Shown: positions 6,711-7,568 of the stretch, piece after piece
How positions within the stretch are numbered: position 1 is the first letter of the stretch
Layout of the letters: each line of letters starts with the position of its first letter
Assembly (NCBI GenBank): GCA_002423025.1
Contig: DIUN01000007.1
Span: 152,662 to 160,229, forward strand
Origin: Sphingomonadales bacterium UBA6157
GTDB lineage: Bacteria; Pseudomonadota; Alphaproteobacteria; Sphingomonadales; Sphingomonadaceae
DNA length: 7,568 nucleotides
Direction of reading: 5' to 3'
Notes under the pieces: model-generated
Seen by the model: the letters and a program-made list of their open reading frames with translations, nothing else
Database searches by the model: none
Told to the model about the DNA's origin: nothing
Program-made: the position numbers and the translations under genes

Positions 6711-6766
6711 GCCGGGCAGCGAGGTTACCCGGCAAGAGCCTCGTTACGAGGCGGCCACGGCCTTTT
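6711..6766 (+). terminator. Hairpin cluster between convergent recJ and PEP-CTERM genes, possible terminator
   Basis: Three inverted repeats are packed into 56 bp. GCCGGG (6711-6716) pairs with CCCGGC (6728-6733) across 11 nt. GCCTCG-TTA-CGAGGC occupies 6738-6752. GGCC-AC-GGCC (6753-6762) is followed by TTTT (6763-6766). Read rightwards, the last two hairpins plus the short T-run make a modest intrinsic terminator for recJ. Read leftwards, the 6711-6733 hairpin lies just beyond the PEP-CTERM stop but lacks a T-run. The second hairpin overlaps the stop codon of the opposing gene. Confidence 0.4.
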
Positions 6767-7328
6767 CCTGCTGCGCCGCTACACGCCGCCAGCGCATCGC
6801 ACCGCCAAGCAGGCCGAACCCGCTGATCATCATAGCCCAACTGGCAGGCTCCGGGACCGGGCCCGTGCCGCCGGGCACTTCTGGCTCACCGTCACCGCCA
6901 CCCGGAGGCGCAACAGTGGCCGACGCCAACCCTACCGCTACGCCCCCGTTGGAGCGCGAGCCGAAGCCGAGCAGCTGGCTTGGGCCGGTGCCATCGTCCA
7001 CATCACCCGGCAGGCTGCGCGCAAAGCCAGTGAGGTCTCGCAGAGAGTCAGGATCAACATACTGGGTCTGCGCGATCAACGGGGCCGCCAGCGTCACCGG
7101 GATGCACGGACTGCTCTCCAAAGGCGACGAAACTTCACTTGGCTCTCGAGCGCTTACCGCCATGGGCTTGGCAACTGCCAGCTTCTTGGGAATGGGCGTA
7201 CTTGCAACTCGCACAACTGCTGGACGCGGCTTTACAATTGATGCCACCTTGTTGACGGCAGGCACCGTAACGGCACCACCAACACCAGCCGAGAGACACA
7301 TCAACAACTTTGCTGCCGCCGGATTCAT
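6744..7328 (-). CDS. Exported protein with PEP-CTERM (PEPxxWA-type) sorting tail, function unknown
   Basis: This 194-aa protein ends in a clear tripartite PEP-CTERM signal: P159-E160-P161 followed by ASWAMM, a hydrophobic stretch to about residue 178 (ISGFGLLGGAM), then basic RWRR (179-182) and a short tail. In this family an exosortase in the inner membrane recognises the signal and processes the protein during export, often in exopolysaccharide-producing bacteria. The N-terminus (K7, hydrophobic residues 8-25, then VPAV) looks like a weak Sec signal. The middle is low in complexity: Pro/Ala/Val/Lys-rich to about 60, a Ser/Pro stretch, a polar segment with QYVDPDSLRDLTGF (89-102), then Gly/Pro-rich linkers (141-158). 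No enzymatic domain is seen. ATG 7328 is preceded by AGGG at 9 nt. The TAA stop lies in a hairpin loop. No exosortase or polysaccharide gene is in the window. It converges on recJ. Confidence 0.88.
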   Translation of the reverse strand: MNPAAAKLLMCLSAGVGGAVTVPAVNKVASIVKPRPAVVRVASTPIPKKLAVAKPMAVSAREPSEVSSPLESSPCIPVTLAAPLIAQTQYVDPDSLRDLTGFARSLPGDVDDGTGPSQLLGFGSRSNGGVAVGLASATVAPPGGGDGEPEVPGGTGPVPEPASWAMMISGFGLLGGAMRWRRVAAQQEKAVAAS

Positions 7329-7491
7329 ACTTTGCCACCCTGTTTATTCATTACGCAACTTTTCTTTTAGCAGATTGCGAACCGCTGAAATACAGGGATT
7401 TTCATACTATTATCGTTAAGAAACAGACAGGCGGCAGCGATGGTATGTCAGGCCATCGGCAACTCATCCACAGCAAATATCACCAGCCTGC
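7329..7491. promoter_or_regulatory. Partly AT-rich upstream region of the PEP-CTERM gene
   Basis: About 100 bp next to the PEP-CTERM start (7329-7425) are clearly richer in A+T than the rest of the window, as expected for a promoter reading leftwards. I cannot assign a convincing -35/-10 pair. Further out, CGATGG (7438-7443) and CCATCG (7453-7458) form a 6-bp inverted repeat across 9 nt that could be an operator or an RNA hairpin. No small gene is supported here. Confidence 0.35.
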
Positions 7492-7520
7492 TTGACGGCA
7501 CGCTCTGCGCCATCTAGCAG
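7492..7520 (+). promoter_or_regulatory. Probable promoter of the tRNA-Glu gene
   Basis: TTGACG (7492-7497) matches the -35 consensus at five of six positions. It is followed 17 nt later by TAGCAG (7515-7520), a weak -10. The stretch after it (GCGCGCTCCCGGCC) is a GC-rich discriminator of the kind seen at stringently controlled stable-RNA promoters. Transcription would begin about 7 nt past the -10, leaving a leader of under 10 nt before the tRNA. The -35, the spacing and the placement are seen; promoter activity is inferred. Confidence 0.45.
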
Positions 7521-7534
7521 GCGCGCTCCCGGCC

Positions 7535-7568
7535 GGTCCCTTCGTCTAGCGGTCTAGGACGTCGCCCT
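7535..7568 (+). tRNA. tRNA-Glu, 5' portion (cut by the right edge after U33)
   Basis: The sequence follows the bacterial tRNA-Glu pattern. It shows acceptor strand GGTCCCT (7535-7541), the TTCGTCTAG block, D-loop G18-G19 (7551-7552), AGGAC closing the D stem, then G26, anticodon 5' strand TCGCC (7562-7566) and C32-U33 at the very edge. The anticodon itself (CTC or TTC expected) is not in the window, so the isoacceptor cannot be read. Isotype is assigned by resemblance to known Glu tRNAs, whose usual form is GTCCC(C/T)TTCGTCTAG...AGGACACCGCCCT. Confidence 0.88.

Noticed and set aside
7293..7301. Lipoprotein lipobox at Cys11 of the PEP-CTERM protein
   Set aside because: The residues before the cysteine are LLM; methionine at -1 does not fit a lipobox, so an ordinary Sec signal is more likely.
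6699..7419. Two overlapping plus-strand frames (6699-7241 and 6865-7419) after recJ
   Set aside because: Both are antisense to the PEP-CTERM gene, which has a recognisable sorting signal; the plus-strand products are low-complexity Arg/Thr/Pro-rich sequences.
7310..7495. 61-codon plus-strand frame upstream of the tRNA
   Set aside because: It begins inside the opposing PEP-CTERM gene, covers that gene's promoter region, and shows no ribosome site or family resemblance.
1..7568. Mobile elements, CRISPR arrays, prophage or defence genes
   Set aside because: No transposase, integrase, regularly spaced repeats, terminal inverted repeats or defence-type domains were found on either strand.

Overview
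The window is ordinary chromosomal DNA from a GC-rich alphaproteobacterium, most likely a member of the Sphingomonadales. The grounds are strongly GC-biased codon use, the run aminotransferase-hom-glpX-recJ (an arrangement I recall from sphingomonads), a class I polyhydroxyalkanoate synthase beside it, and a PEP-CTERM protein ending in the WAMM-type sorting tail (PEPASWAMMISGFG) common in that order.

Layout. Positions 1-746 (minus strand) hold the first 248 codons of phaC, which runs off the left edge. Positions 747-1201 are a roughly 455-bp divergent intergenic region. It carries several perfect inverted repeats, probably in the phaC leader, and no convincing gene. Positions 1202-6702 (plus strand) are a co-directional block of four genes: an AlaC-like PLP aminotransferase, homoserine dehydrogenase (hom), class II fructose-1,6-bisphosphatase (glpX) and the single-strand exonuclease recJ. 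The gaps between them are 114, 66 and 68 bp, and each contains a stem-loop. Positions 6744-7328 (minus strand, convergent with recJ) encode a 194-aa exported protein with a PEP-CTERM tail. After about 200 bp, AT-rich at first, the window ends inside a plus-strand tRNA-Glu gene, cut exactly after U33, just before the anticodon.

How the genes relate. The aminotransferase and Hom both sit at the amino-acid end of central metabolism: pyruvate/glutamate transamination, and aspartate semialdehyde to homoserine for Thr/Met/Ile. GlpX is the gluconeogenic fructose bisphosphatase, and PhaC stores acetyl-CoA-derived carbon as polyester. RecJ is a repair nuclease whose link to the others is positional rather than functional. 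The PEP-CTERM protein would need an exosortase encoded elsewhere.

I found no evidence of a novel multi-gene system, mobile element, CRISPR array or integrase. The points most worth a second look are small: the odd translation-start region and structured leader of phaC, a cluster of rare AT-rich codons placed on the RecJ catalytic motif, a 13-bp perfect palindromic unit ahead of hom, and the poorly characterised PEP-CTERM protein with its stop codon inside a hairpin loop.
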